Below, one piece after another: positions 44,050-52,905 of a DNA stretch of 64,000 nt. This DNA comes from Nitrososphaerales archaeon (GTDB taxonomy: Archaea; Thermoproteota; Nitrososphaeria; Nitrososphaerales; CADDZS01), in the NCBI GenBank assembly GCA_030041355.1, contig JASHNZ010000019.1, positions 92,042-156,041 of the forward strand. Reading direction: 5' to 3'. The notes beneath the pieces are model-generated. The model saw only the letters and a list, made by a program, of their open reading frames with translations. It did no database searches and was not told where the DNA came from. The translations under genes and the position numbers were made by a program. The stretch's first letter is position 1; each line of letters opens with the position of its first letter.

Positions 44050-44856
44050 TTGAGCAGGACGCAGGCAGTACGAGACAAAGAGAGCCAACCAGTCCCTTCC
44101 GCTAATTTCAAAGCCCTTATCGAGTCGAGCTCAAGAAGCTCAAACAGTAGACTCATCCTATCCCTGGATCTTGATTTTCGAAATGAAGTGAAGGATCTAG
44201 TGCATGACGCAAAACAGCTCATCAGAGATACTTCGGATTATATTTGCGCAGTGAAATTCAACTTTCATCTGATCGCTCCCCTCTCCCTGCAAGATCTGAG
44301 ATCGATAAACGATCTAATATCGGATTATCATTTGCCATCTATTGCAGACATCAAACTGAATGATATTGATAACACAAATCGCGTCGCAACGGAATACTTA
44401 TGGAAGGCGGGCTTCTCGGCCGTGATAGTTAATCCGTTTGTTGGATATGAAGGCGCCTTGGATGTTGTTTTGACAAGAGCCAAAAAATTAGGGAAGGGCA
44501 TCATCGTTCTCGTATACATGAGCCACAGAGGTGCTCAAGAAGGGTACGGGTTAGTTCTGAAGGATGGTAGAACGCTCTTTGATCTTTTCCTGGATCGGGC
44601 AACACAGTGGCGCGTCGATGGCATAATAGTTGGTTCCACTCGGCCTGAAAAGATACACGCGGCGAGAGGCAGAGTTGGAGAAGAAATCAAGATCTTCTCC
44701 CCCGGCAGTGGCGCTCAGGGAGGAGATCCCCTAAAGTCGCTTGAAGCGGGGTCGGATTATTTGATCATCGGGCGAAGCATTGTGGAAAGCGAGAATCCAA
44801 AGGAGGAGGCTAACCGATTGTTTCGCTCTTTGCTTCCTTGGACAAAAACTCATTAG
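44050..44856 (+). CDS. pyrF: Orotidine 5'-phosphate decarboxylase
   Basis: Decarboxylates OMP to UMP. The 268-residue protein shows RLILSLDLDF near residue 35, the catalytic LPSIADIKLNDIDNT (Asp-Lys-x-x-Asp tetrad), GFSAVIVNPFVGYEGALDVV, and SPGSGAQGGDPLKS with YLIIGRSIV for phosphate binding. A poorly conserved 35-residue N-terminal tail precedes the barrel; the true start may lie downstream of TTG 44050. The 3' end overlaps the convergent NUDIX gene by 47 bases. Confidence 0.93.
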   Translation: MSRTQAVRDKESQPVPSANFKALIESSSRSSNSRLILSLDLDFRNEVKDLVHDAKQLIRDTSDYICAVKFNFHLIAPLSLQDLRSINDLISDYHLPSIADIKLNDIDNTNRVATEYLWKAGFSAVIVNPFVGYEGALDVVLTRAKKLGKGIIVLVYMSHRGAQEGYGLVLKDGRTLFDLFLDRATQWRVDGIIVGSTRPEKIHAARGRVGEEIKIFSPGSGAQGGDPLKSLEAGSDYLIIGRSIVESENPKEEANRLFRSLLPWTKTH

Positions 44857-45250
44857 CTTCGCGCAAAATATTTCTCGCGTTATCGAAGCTGAGACGCTTA
44901 ACGGCCTGATCGAACGTTAGCCATTCGTAGCCTGAATGCTCGATAGAAATCTGAACCTTGTCAGAAGTCGCCCTTGCTAGAAAGAAGATTACCTGCTTGT
45001 GAGATAAGCCGGCAGCTCGTCTGTAGTGATATTCAATTTTCTTTCTGAAATTAGGAACGAAAGAGTCTATCAGTAATCCCGTTTCTTCCATTATCTCGCG
45101 TCTAGCGGCCTGTTCCTCCGACTCGCCGTCCTCCACTCCGCCCTTCGGAAAATCCCAGTGTCCGGCCGGATAATGCAGAGCAAGATAACGACGTTCTCCG
45201 TTCTCTCTCTCGAGGAAGATGACCGCCCCTGCTGATATTTCCTCAATCAT
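44810..45250 (-). CDS. NUDIX hydrolase, bis(5'-nucleosyl)-tetraphosphatase-like
   Basis: A 146-residue NUDIX enzyme when started from ATG 45250. It shows GHWDFPKGGVEDGESEEQAA then RREIMEETGLL, which is the full NUDIX box GX5EX7REUXEEXGU. The neighbouring WDFPKG matches Ap4A hydrolases. The frame extends upstream to TTG 45379, but TATA-like TTTTTATATC near 45320-45332 and the family start (MIEEISAGAVIFL) favour ATG 45250. Substrate could be Ap4A or another dinucleotide. Confidence 0.88.
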   Translation of the reverse strand: MIEEISAGAVIFLERENGERRYLALHYPAGHWDFPKGGVEDGESEEQAARREIMEETGLLIDSFVPNFRKKIEYHYRRAAGLSHKQVIFFLARATSDKVQISIEHSGYEWLTFDQAVKRLSFDNARNILREANEFLSKEAKSETIG

Positions 45251-45417
45251 TGATGTTGACCTTTGGGCAAATCTATCAAAATGCCGTGCGCTAGCGTAGG
45301 AGTCTTCTAAGGTCGCGCTCGATATAAAAACAGTTGGAATATTACTAGGATCCAACAAATGTTTAAACTCTGAGCTCAAAGAGAACTTGCAACGAAGGCT
45401 CCGGGAAAAATTTAGTC

Positions 45418-46491
45418 ATGGCCAAGGTCAAAATAGCGGTCGCTGGGGTGGGGAATTGTGCTTCTGCTCTCTTGCAGGGGATTACCTATTACAAGTTACA
45501 TGGAGCTCCTGAAGAAATCATAGGTGTAACTCAGTACGATCTGGGTGGAATGACACCATCTGACATTGAAATTGTTTCAGCTTTTGACGTAAATCAAGAT
45601 AAAGTCGGAAGAGATCTTTCGGAAGCGATTTTTGCAAAGCCAAATAACACAGTCAAGATCACTGATGTTGGAAAGCTCGGAGTTAAGGTTCAGCGTGGGC
45701 CCATTCTTGACGGAATCGGGAAATATCTAAAGCCAGTAGTAAAGATCTCAGACCAACCCGAAGTTACATCGGTCGCGCAGGCCATAAAAGACTCAGGAGC
45801 CGAGATGCTTGTGAATTATCTTCCTGTTGGAAGTACCAGCGCAGTTCAACTCTATGCGCATGAAGCAATCAAGGCTAGCGTCGCTTTTGTGAATGCAATG
45901 CCGGTATTCATTGCCTCAGATCCAAAATGGCAAACGAGGTTTAGCGATGCTGGCCTTGCGACAGCTGGCGATGATGTGATGAGCCAGTTAGGGGCGACTG
46001 TGCTTCACAAGACCATAGTCAAGTTGTGTGTGGACAGAGGAGTAAAGGTCGACGAGACCTATCAGCTGAATATAGGCGGAGACACAGATTTCCTGAATAT
46101 GCTCGAGGAATCTAGGCTTGTAGATAAGAGAATAAGCAAGACTAGCGCAGTGCGCGCGATGTCATCCTACGAGATCCCGACAAGAATAGGCCCCAGTGAT
46201 TATGTTCCGTTTCTTGAGAATGACAAGATCTGCTACGTGTGGCTAAAGGGGAGGTACTTTGGAAATATTCCTCTTACGCTTGATTTGAAACTTCACGTCG
46301 TCGATGCGTACGACAGCGCGGGAGTGATGGTTGACGCGATCAGAGGCACAAAGATTGGCATCGATCGCCAGACCAGCGGGCAGCTTGAAAGCATTTCCGC
46401 CTTCTGTTTCAAACATCCGCCAACACAGATGCCGTATAATCAGGCAAAGCAAGCCTTCCTCGAATTCATCGAGGGGAAAAGAGAGCGCTAA
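45418..46491 (+). CDS. ino1: Myo-inositol-1-phosphate synthase
   Basis: Converts glucose 6-phosphate to inositol 1-phosphate using NAD, giving the head group for archaetidylinositol lipids and inositol-based solutes. The 357-residue protein starts KVKIAVAGVGNCASALLQGI (NAD-binding), with LVNYLPVGSTSAVQLYAHEA, KTIVKLCVDRGVKVDETYQL, NIGGDTDFLNML and TRIGPSDYVPFLENDKICY, all family hallmarks. It is convergent with a TrmB-type regulator, overlapping by four bases. Confidence 0.92.
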   Translation: MAKVKIAVAGVGNCASALLQGITYYKLHGAPEEIIGVTQYDLGGMTPSDIEIVSAFDVNQDKVGRDLSEAIFAKPNNTVKITDVGKLGVKVQRGPILDGIGKYLKPVVKISDQPEVTSVAQAIKDSGAEMLVNYLPVGSTSAVQLYAHEAIKASVAFVNAMPVFIASDPKWQTRFSDAGLATAGDDVMSQLGATVLHKTIVKLCVDRGVKVDETYQLNIGGDTDFLNMLEESRLVDKRISKTSAVRAMSSYEIPTRIGPSDYVPFLENDKICYVWLKGRYFGNIPLTLDLKLHVVDAYDSAGVMVDAIRGTKIGIDRQTSGQLESISAFCFKHPPTQMPYNQAKQAFLEFIEGKRER

Positions 46492-47327
46492 GCCCGGGCA
46501 GCGGTTGGCTGTTCGGTTTCTCTCTCAGAGAAAGGAATAGCTTCCGTCCAGAGAAATTCGAAATAACTCCTTGCGAAGGATGCCAACCCCGCATGATCTG
46601 ACCAAATCGCGAGAGCACTACCGCTAGGATCAACGACTCCTTCATTTCCTCCTCCTAGAAGAAGGATAATTTCTCTCGCGTCACTGATAACACCTCCTCC
46701 GAACATATTTTCCTTGAGGCGTACCTGTGAGAGAGAGGCGAGCTTTCTCAGAGAGTCCTTGTTCACCTGGACGCTGAGCAACATTCGCACCGAGACCCCA
46801 GAATTTTTGACTTCAGTAAGCGCCGGAATTACCAAGTCAATCACATCATTTAGAGCGCTTGGAACAACTACTAGTATCTCTTTTTTGCAGCGATCAATCG
46901 TTTCCTGTACTTTTGCAAGGATGTTGTACTCGCCGCGAACTATCCAGATTTCGGGTTTCTCCTGGGTCTCTTTTTTTGAATATCGTGGCATTAGCTCTTG
47001 AAGAAGATACTCCTCGTTTGACTTGAGCTCCCTTTCTTGCCGAATTCTGACAGCTTGGAGAGCAGTGGAGGGGCTCTTTGGATAATATCTAGCCGGCCTT
47101 GTTGATTGTTGCGATTCGACCCAGCCTTTCTTTTCCAAATTCGCCAAAACCTCGTAGATTTTAGAAACGGGTACCTCTGCCACTCGACTCACATCACTGG
47201 CTTGGCTGGCAGGATTGTCGAGGAGAGCGAGGTACACCTTGATCTCGTAATCAGTCAAACCGAGATCCTGGAGCACTCGACGAGTCTTGTCGCTACCTGC
47301 GTTGTAGGAATTTTCAGAGGATGCCAT
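46488..47327 (-). CDS. TrmB-family transcriptional regulator
   Basis: A regulator with 279 residues from ATG 47327. The N-terminal winged helix is typical of TrmB: LGLTDYEIKVYLALLDNPAS, VAEVPVSKIYEVLANLEKKG and WVESQQSTRPARYYPKSP. The remaining part is a coiled coil and a C-terminal effector-like domain (VVVPSALNDVIDLVIPALTE). TrmB regulators commonly sense sugars. Its convergent neighbour is ino1 and the large surface-protein gene is downstream on the same strand, so any target is unknown. The TTG at 47339 is an alternative start. Confidence 0.87.
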   Translation of the reverse strand: MASSENSYNAGSDKTRRVLQDLGLTDYEIKVYLALLDNPASQASDVSRVAEVPVSKIYEVLANLEKKGWVESQQSTRPARYYPKSPSTALQAVRIRQERELKSNEEYLLQELMPRYSKKETQEKPEIWIVRGEYNILAKVQETIDRCKKEILVVVPSALNDVIDLVIPALTEVKNSGVSVRMLLSVQVNKDSLRKLASLSQVRLKENMFGGGVISDAREIILLLGGGNEGVVDPSGSALAIWSDHAGLASFARSYFEFLWTEAIPFSERETEQPTAARA

Positions 47328-47416
47328 GCGGCGGGACAAGCGAGATGTTACCGTAGTCCCCGCTTGGTCTCTGTCTTATTTGAACCTGTTTCCTAGAAAA
47401 ATTGGTCCAGCAGTTG

Positions 47417-50125
47417 CTACGTAGGGGGTTTTCGCACCAATCTTCTAACATAAAGTAGTGTCGCAAGGACTAGCACAAGACCAACGAAGACGGGAATTCC
47501 GTATCGTACTATCAGATCATCTACGATGTTTAACGTCAGAGGTGATGTCACTCCTTTCAGAGTTTTCCCCTGATATTGGAACGTTAGGTTTCCGCCGGCA
47601 ATCGTGTAATGGTAGGGAATTGCAGCGCTTACTGCAATGTACTTTGTTTCAGACTGATTTGGTCCGAGCGTCGGAATATTATAGCTTAGGACACCAGAAA
47701 CGAGCTTGAGGTTTGCTGGGAGAGCAAGAACGTATTTCACATTAGAGACAGTGGCATTCGAAGGGTTATCGAAGGTAATCGAGATGTTGATGTTGTGGTT
47801 TTCCTCGATCTTTGGGCCTAAGGCATTCATGGATGCCAAGATGTCTTGGTAGATCGTTATTGTGAATACGTTTGTGGACACAGTTTGGTTAGCTCCTGCA
47901 AAGACAAAATTTGCCGAAGAAGCGGAGCTATTGTACACTCCGGGGGTGAAGGTCATATTGACGCTTAGTGTGGTATTAACGGTCTGCCCAGAGCTAAGCA
48001 TTGCGGTTACACTGGTTGAGGAGTTAAGATAACCGAGGAAAGGATCTTTCGTGTTGGCGAAACTTACATCATAAATAGGCAGAGTTCCATTATTATAAAC
48101 CCCTAGATGATCGGCAACAGTTGCGCCTTCAAAGCCAGTATTCGGACTGACTTCCTCAGACGCACTAACTCCTAGGGCAACACCCGCTCCCTGGCTGTAA
48201 TGAACAACCATTAGACCGTTCCAGTTTATAGAAACATTGGCGGGCAAAAAGACATAGTTTTCATTGAGATTCGTTATCTTGACGCTGTACGTGTAATTCA
48301 CGATGTCACCGGCGGAGATGTTCGCGACGACGGCTCTCGCAGCTCCGTTCGAATACGTCACAGTTGTGTTCCCGATGCTAGAATTGAAGTTAATTCCGAC
48401 AGGGATCGGGTCCGTGATATTCAGGTTTTTAAGCGAAAATGATCCCCCGTTGAACAAACTGAGAGTAACGTTGGCAATTGTTTTGTTGCTTGACACCGAG
48501 ATTGTTTTCGACAATGTAGGTGCGGGAGAACCCGGGGTTCCGAAAGTGTATACCGCCTCCATCTGATTCGTATTCTCGCTATGTGATCCAGCCCCGTCAG
48601 TCCACGATACAGAATACGCAACGGTCGCGTTTGTATTTGTGAGCGAAGATGAGCTTGAAGTTACAGTAAAATTCATTGTAACCGGAGTGCCAGAATAAGG
48701 AATATCGAAAGGGGCCTGGCCAGGAACCATAACATCAGAAGCGCTCGAAGGGCCGTAGTTCGTCACAAAAACCGTGAGGGACAAAGGTGTGCCCGCGGAT
48801 AGCGTTGAGCTGGTAGAATTCAGAGATTCCCAAGATTCTATAGCTGCATCGGAGGCGATAGATAAGCTAGAGTTTCCTACGATCATTGTTTCGGTATTCA
48901 ATAGTGCTGTCGCACTAATCGTGTGGTTCGCGACTTGGAAAGTATATGTTACAGGAGTCGCAGGGAGAGCATAAAGGCCTGCAGAGTTGTTGTCAGTTGG
49001 CTTTACGTAATAAATTGTCGTGTTAGAACTGCCGGCAGCTAAAGTATATCTCGCAGAGCTGTTATCATACTCGGTAAGATTTGAACCGTAATTTATGTAC
49101 CAGTTGTCGCTGAATGAGACGTTAGCCGAAGGACTTCCCGAAGGGCTGACATTAGAGACAGTAATGGAAACCGTAGCATTTGAACCAATTTTGGGGTCTA
49201 GAGGTGTGACTCGTCGATAAGCTATGATTGTTGGAAACGAGAAATCCAGTGAGCCGTTCACATTGGGTACTGTCAAATTGGAACCGGTTTTGGACTCAGC
49301 TAACGTGGCGGAGAAGGTTCCATAGTTATTTACAAAAGGAGATGTCGTGTTCGTGACGAATCCTCCCAAGACGTCCACATCAAAGCCTGAGCTTGTCGAG
49401 CTTGAGGAATAGTTCAAGGTACTCACGCCTAACTGCGTGTACAGTGAAAAGCTACTCGCACTAGAAAGAGGGTCAATCCCACCATAAGAAATCGAATAGG
49501 AACTAGATGATGAATATGACACTTTGAAGAACATGAAACTTTGACTCTCGAATGTTGATTCCGTGGTCATGTTTGCAAAACCTCCTTCGGTCGCAGGAAG
49601 AAGACTCCAAAAGTAGACATGGTCCTCAGTTACAAAATTCATGGGTGATATGAAAGCGAAAGTTGTGGAATTGTCTAATTGAGTAAACGGAACAAAAGTG
49701 AGGGCAAATTCTTGACTCAATGAGCTGGCCAGAGTACCTGCGTCGGTTGAGCTAGAAGTATCAACCTCTAGGAGAGTTTCATTAGGCATGGGTTCGTCTT
49801 TCCCAAGATAACCAAATCCGTACGTTGTGAACACCTCATATTGAGAATTCCATGTGTTATAGTTAGTCAACGAAAGTGTGAATGCCGAAACGCTTGCAGG
49901 GACGGTCGCACTAAGTTTGATATTTCCACCATTAAGATTCGCGATCCAAAGGCCCTGCGTCGAGGTTAAGTACAGAGCAAGATTCTCTGAGTATGATGGA
50001 TCATTTGAGGGGGACAGAACTCTTGAATTGTTAAAGTTGGGCACATTAGCAGAACCAATACCCATGGGCACGACTAGCAAAAGTAATATAGCAAAGGCTA
50101 GTATTGCAATGCCCTTTGAGCGCAA
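47417..50125 (-). CDS. Large Ser/Thr/Asn-rich secreted surface protein
   Basis: A 902-residue protein with an N-terminal signal peptide (IAILAFAILLLLVVPMGIGS), a long extracellular part and one C-terminal span (YGIPVFVGLVLVLATLLYVR) ended by basic residues, so it is anchored with its body outside. The body repeats beta-sandwich modules of the CARDB/DUF11 kind, for example ISVSSNKTIANVTLSLFNGG, LNITDPIPVGINFNSSI and PTLGPNQSETKYIAVSAAIP. Asn-x-Ser/Thr sites are dense, so heavy glycosylation is likely. It may be an S-layer or adhesion protein; that is inference. Start TTG 50125 fits a TATA-like TTTAAA at about 50160. Confidence 0.82.
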   Translation of the reverse strand: MRSKGIAILAFAILLLLVVPMGIGSANVPNFNNSRVLSPSNDPSYSENLALYLTSTQGLWIANLNGGNIKLSATVPASVSAFTLSLTNYNTWNSQYEVFTTYGFGYLGKDEPMPNETLLEVDTSSSTDAGTLASSLSQEFALTFVPFTQLDNSTTFAFISPMNFVTEDHVYFWSLLPATEGGFANMTTESTFESQSFMFFKVSYSSSSSYSISYGGIDPLSSASSFSLYTQLGVSTLNYSSSSTSSGFDVDVLGGFVTNTTSPFVNNYGTFSATLAESKTGSNLTVPNVNGSLDFSFPTIIAYRRVTPLDPKIGSNATVSITVSNVSPSGSPSANVSFSDNWYINYGSNLTEYDNSSARYTLAAGSSNTTIYYVKPTDNNSAGLYALPATPVTYTFQVANHTISATALLNTETMIVGNSSLSIASDAAIESWESLNSTSSTLSAGTPLSLTVFVTNYGPSSASDVMVPGQAPFDIPYSGTPVTMNFTVTSSSSSLTNTNATVAYSVSWTDGAGSHSENTNQMEAVYTFGTPGSPAPTLSKTISVSSNKTIANVTLSLFNGGSFSLKNLNITDPIPVGINFNSSIGNTTVTYSNGAARAVVANISAGDIVNYTYSVKITNLNENYVFLPANVSINWNGLMVVHYSQGAGVALGVSASEEVSPNTGFEGATVADHLGVYNNGTLPIYDVSFANTKDPFLGYLNSSTSVTAMLSSGQTVNTTLSVNMTFTPGVYNSSASSANFVFAGANQTVSTNVFTITIYQDILASMNALGPKIEENHNINISITFDNPSNATVSNVKYVLALPANLKLVSGVLSYNIPTLGPNQSETKYIAVSAAIPYHYTIAGGNLTFQYQGKTLKGVTSPLTLNIVDDLIVRYGIPVFVGLVLVLATLLYVRRLVRKPPT

Positions 50126-50214
50126 TTTACGTATTCGACAAACAGCTTTCGAAGTACGGATTTAAAGTTTCTAATGGCTAGTGTTGCATGCGCGATACAA
50201 GCTATGCGCTTCTA

Positions 50215-51276
50215 CTAGCTCTGCTTTCTCTTTGGCGTCGAGCTCCCCTCTTCCGCGGGATCGTCGACTCCTTTCTCATCTAAAACAAAAAGAACCTCTC
50301 TTTCCGCATGATATGGGCTGTCAACCATTCGGGCTATCCTATTCTTGCCAGCTTTTCGAATGTATATTCGGTATGTACTCGTGTGGGCAACAACATGTCC
50401 ACCTGTCGCTCTAGTGGGGTCTCCAAAATACGTGTCTGGAGAGGCTTGAACCTGATTTGTGGCTACCACGGCGACATTGTAAATCTCTGCCGCCCTAACA
50501 AGAGAGTGCATGAATTTGTTGAGTCTTTGCTGACGCTCAGACAAGGTCCCACGACCTAAGAATTCCGCTCGATAATGGGCTACGGCACTATCGACAATCA
50601 CGAGTCTAACTCCGTTCTCACGGACCTGTTTTCCTAGCTCGCTCATAATAAGCTCCTGATGAGAGGAGTTGTACGCTTTGGCGACGATTATACCATCTAG
50701 AATTGCGTCAGGGTCGCAGTTGCGTGCTTCGGCAATTCCCACAATTCTCTCTGGTCTAAAAGTGTTCTCAGTATCAATGTAGATTGCTTTGGCATGTAAA
50801 CCGCCCAGTTCCTTAGACTGCTGTACTTTCACGCAAAGGGAGTGGCAGATCTGAGTTTTGCCACAGCCAAACTCTCCATAGAATTCAGTTACAGCTTGGC
50901 TTTCGATCCCTCCAGACAGCAAGTCATCTAGATTTCTCGAACCCGTGCTGACCCTCTCAATAGCCATGCGCCGTTTGTAAATCTCAGTTGCAGAGACAAA
51001 ATTGTCACCCAAGTAGTTCAGCTCAACGAGCTTCTCCCTGGCCTTTTCAGAAATCTCGGTAGCTCTTTGCAGGTCAGAGCCAACAGCGTCAGCTATCTCA
51101 TTCGGGGATTTCGAAGCTAGGTCCATAACCGTCACAATGCCGGCAGTGTTGAGTTTCGTCTTCATGACGGGCCCTATCCCCTCTAGTTCTTCCACCTCAA
51201 GGTACATGGCGATATTATTGCTCCCATGGGGAACTGCGTCATCTGAAGCATCGGATACAACCTCTTTTTTCGACAT
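50215..51276 (-). CDS. radA: DNA repair and recombination protein RadA
   Basis: Archaeal RecA/Rad51 homologue that forms filaments on single-stranded DNA and catalyses strand exchange. The 353-residue protein has an N-terminal helix-hairpin-helix domain (LEGIGPVMKTKLNTAGIVTV), a polymerisation motif region, Walker A GEFGCGKTQICHSLC, catalytic-Glu segment YIDTENTFRPERIVGIAEAR, and Walker B VRLVIVDSAVAHYRAEF. Length is typical. The gene is flanked by the surface protein and a short MarR-like remnant. A paralogue that lacks the HhH domain is at 58.7 kb. Confidence 0.97.
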   Translation of the reverse strand: MSKKEVVSDASDDAVPHGSNNIAMYLEVEELEGIGPVMKTKLNTAGIVTVMDLASKSPNEIADAVGSDLQRATEISEKAREKLVELNYLGDNFVSATEIYKRRMAIERVSTGSRNLDDLLSGGIESQAVTEFYGEFGCGKTQICHSLCVKVQQSKELGGLHAKAIYIDTENTFRPERIVGIAEARNCDPDAILDGIIVAKAYNSSHQELIMSELGKQVRENGVRLVIVDSAVAHYRAEFLGRGTLSERQQRLNKFMHSLVRAAEIYNVAVVATNQVQASPDTYFGDPTRATGGHVVAHTSTYRIYIRKAGKNRIARMVDSPYHAEREVLFVLDEKGVDDPAEEGSSTPKRKQS

Positions 51277-51370
51277 TGTTTCGCATCACCTTTCTATCTA
51301 GAATCTTATTAGCATTGACCCATTTTTCGATCTTGCCAGAAATGGAATCTCGGTTGATCGGTTTTGCTCA

Positions 51371-51529
51371 TTAGGTTCGGGCATGAGCTAGCTTTTCGGC
51401 CCGTTTTAAGAGACCATAGAATTCCTTCTCATTTATTTCAGAAAGATTCGTGATCATGATCTGATGCATCGTTTTGCCGATGTCTTCAAAAAGCTCCGAA
51501 ATTCTAGCTGCGTAAATTAGGGCTTTATT
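51371..51529 (-). pseudogene. C-terminal remnant of a MarR-like regulator
   Basis: The minus strand between asnS and radA has an open frame with residues AARISELFEDIGKTMHQIMI then LSEINEKEFYGLLKRAEKLA. This looks like the C-terminal dimerisation helices of MarR regulators. No start codon precedes it except an internal ATG at 51469, and no winged helix remains; the frame enters from inside the asnS 3' end. It is most simply a truncated relic, or a 32-residue helical peptide from ATG 51469. Confidence 0.35.
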
Positions 51530-52833
51530 CTACTTATGGTCCGCGGAAAGAGGCTCGCAGCTCTAATGTGTTTCAATCCGCACATCCAGCGGGTCACTCG
51601 TTCGACTCCGATTCCGAAACCAGAATGTTCGGGCATTCCGTATTTTCTCAGATCCAGATACCAGTCAAATGATTCCGTGGGAAGCTCTTGCTTTTTGATT
51701 CGCTCCATCAGCATGTTATAATCGTGAATTCTCTGCCCACCAGTCGCTATCTCTCCGTATCCTTCAGGGGCAATAAGATCTGCCGAGCGCGTAACTTTAT
51801 CGTTAAAGGCCTCTGTCATGTGATAAAAAGAACGTGCGGAAAGGGGATATCCCGTAATGAAAAATGGAACGTCAAATTGTTTCGAAATTAGTTTCTCTCC
51901 CTCTGTCGGCAGATCTTCGCCCCATCCGAAGCTTACCCCATTCTTTGCAGAAATCTCTCTGGCCTCATCGTAAGAAATCCTCGGAAAAGGAATCTCGGGA
52001 AACTTGAACTTGCGTTCAAGAGTTCGCAATTCTTCGCTGCAGTCTTTTTGAACTCGCTCAGCCATGGCTCTAACGAGCCCTTCCTGAAGTCGGATGTTGC
52101 TTTCTTGGCCAGCAAAGGCTTGCTCTGCCTCGATCATCCAGAATTCAGTCAGATGTTTGCTGGTTTTCGACTTTTCTGCCCTAAAGGCTGGCTGGAATAT
52201 GAACACCTTGCCAAACGCAGCTATGGCCGCCTCTTCGTAGAGCTGAGCACTCTGACTGAGGTAAGCTTTCCTCCCGAAATAATCCAGTTCGAAGAGAGTT
52301 GAACCTCCCTCGACAGCGTTTTGCACTATTGTGGGTGCGGAAATTAGCGTGAACCCGTTCTTCACGAAATAATCAAACGTAGCGTAGATCACATTTGCCC
52401 TTATTCTAAGAACCGCTGAGGTCTTTCTTCCTCTGATCGCAAGGTGGCGATTGTCATAAAGGAACGATGAGGAGGCACGAGCGGCACTTTTTGTTATGGG
52501 CCATTTTTCAGCTGGAGCCAAGATCGCAAAATTATCGACGGAAACTTCTTTTCCTCCCGGAGCTCTTCTATCCTCGACGACAGTTCCAGCGACTACAACT
52601 GCCGTCTCTTTGCCAGCATTTTCAAAGTCGTCAAACGCTTTTGGGGGAACCCGATCTTTCTTGCAAGCGAGTTGGACATAACCTGTGCCATCTCGCAATA
52701 AGGCAAATTTAATGCCTCCAATGGAACTCTTACTTTCAACCCAGCCCATGAGAACCACGGTTGTGGATTTGGGAGCGAGTAGCGCTTCTTTGATAGTGTG
52801 TGTTCGTTCTTTTGGAATTGTTGCCCTGCTCAT
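51517..52833 (-). CDS. asnS: Asparaginyl-tRNA synthetase
   Basis: Class IIb synthetase charging tRNA-Asn, 438 residues from ATG 52833. The N-terminal OB-fold binds the anticodon (VVLMGWVESKSSIGGIKFAL). Motif 2 reads FQPAFRAEKSKTSKHLTEFW with MIEAEQAF, where the HLTEFWMIEAE sequence is the AsnRS form rather than AspRS. Motif 3 is SGFGIGVERVTRWMCGL after DLRKYGMPEH. Presence of AsnRS means direct Asn-tRNA formation. TATA-like TTTACAC about 25-30 bases upstream supports the leaderless ATG. GTG 52842 is an alternative. Confidence 0.9.
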   Translation of the reverse strand: MSRATIPKERTHTIKEALLAPKSTTVVLMGWVESKSSIGGIKFALLRDGTGYVQLACKKDRVPPKAFDDFENAGKETAVVVAGTVVEDRRAPGGKEVSVDNFAILAPAEKWPITKSAARASSSFLYDNRHLAIRGRKTSAVLRIRANVIYATFDYFVKNGFTLISAPTIVQNAVEGGSTLFELDYFGRKAYLSQSAQLYEEAAIAAFGKVFIFQPAFRAEKSKTSKHLTEFWMIEAEQAFAGQESNIRLQEGLVRAMAERVQKDCSEELRTLERKFKFPEIPFPRISYDEAREISAKNGVSFGWGEDLPTEGEKLISKQFDVPFFITGYPLSARSFYHMTEAFNDKVTRSADLIAPEGYGEIATGGQRIHDYNMLMERIKKQELPTESFDWYLDLRKYGMPEHSGFGIGVERVTRWMCGLKHIRAASLFPRTISRIKP

Positions 52834-52905
52834 TGGGGTCACGATCTCAATCGAAGTGTAAAGGCGTACGCTTGGTAGAATCTAATTGCGCTTTTGAATT
52901 ATTCG

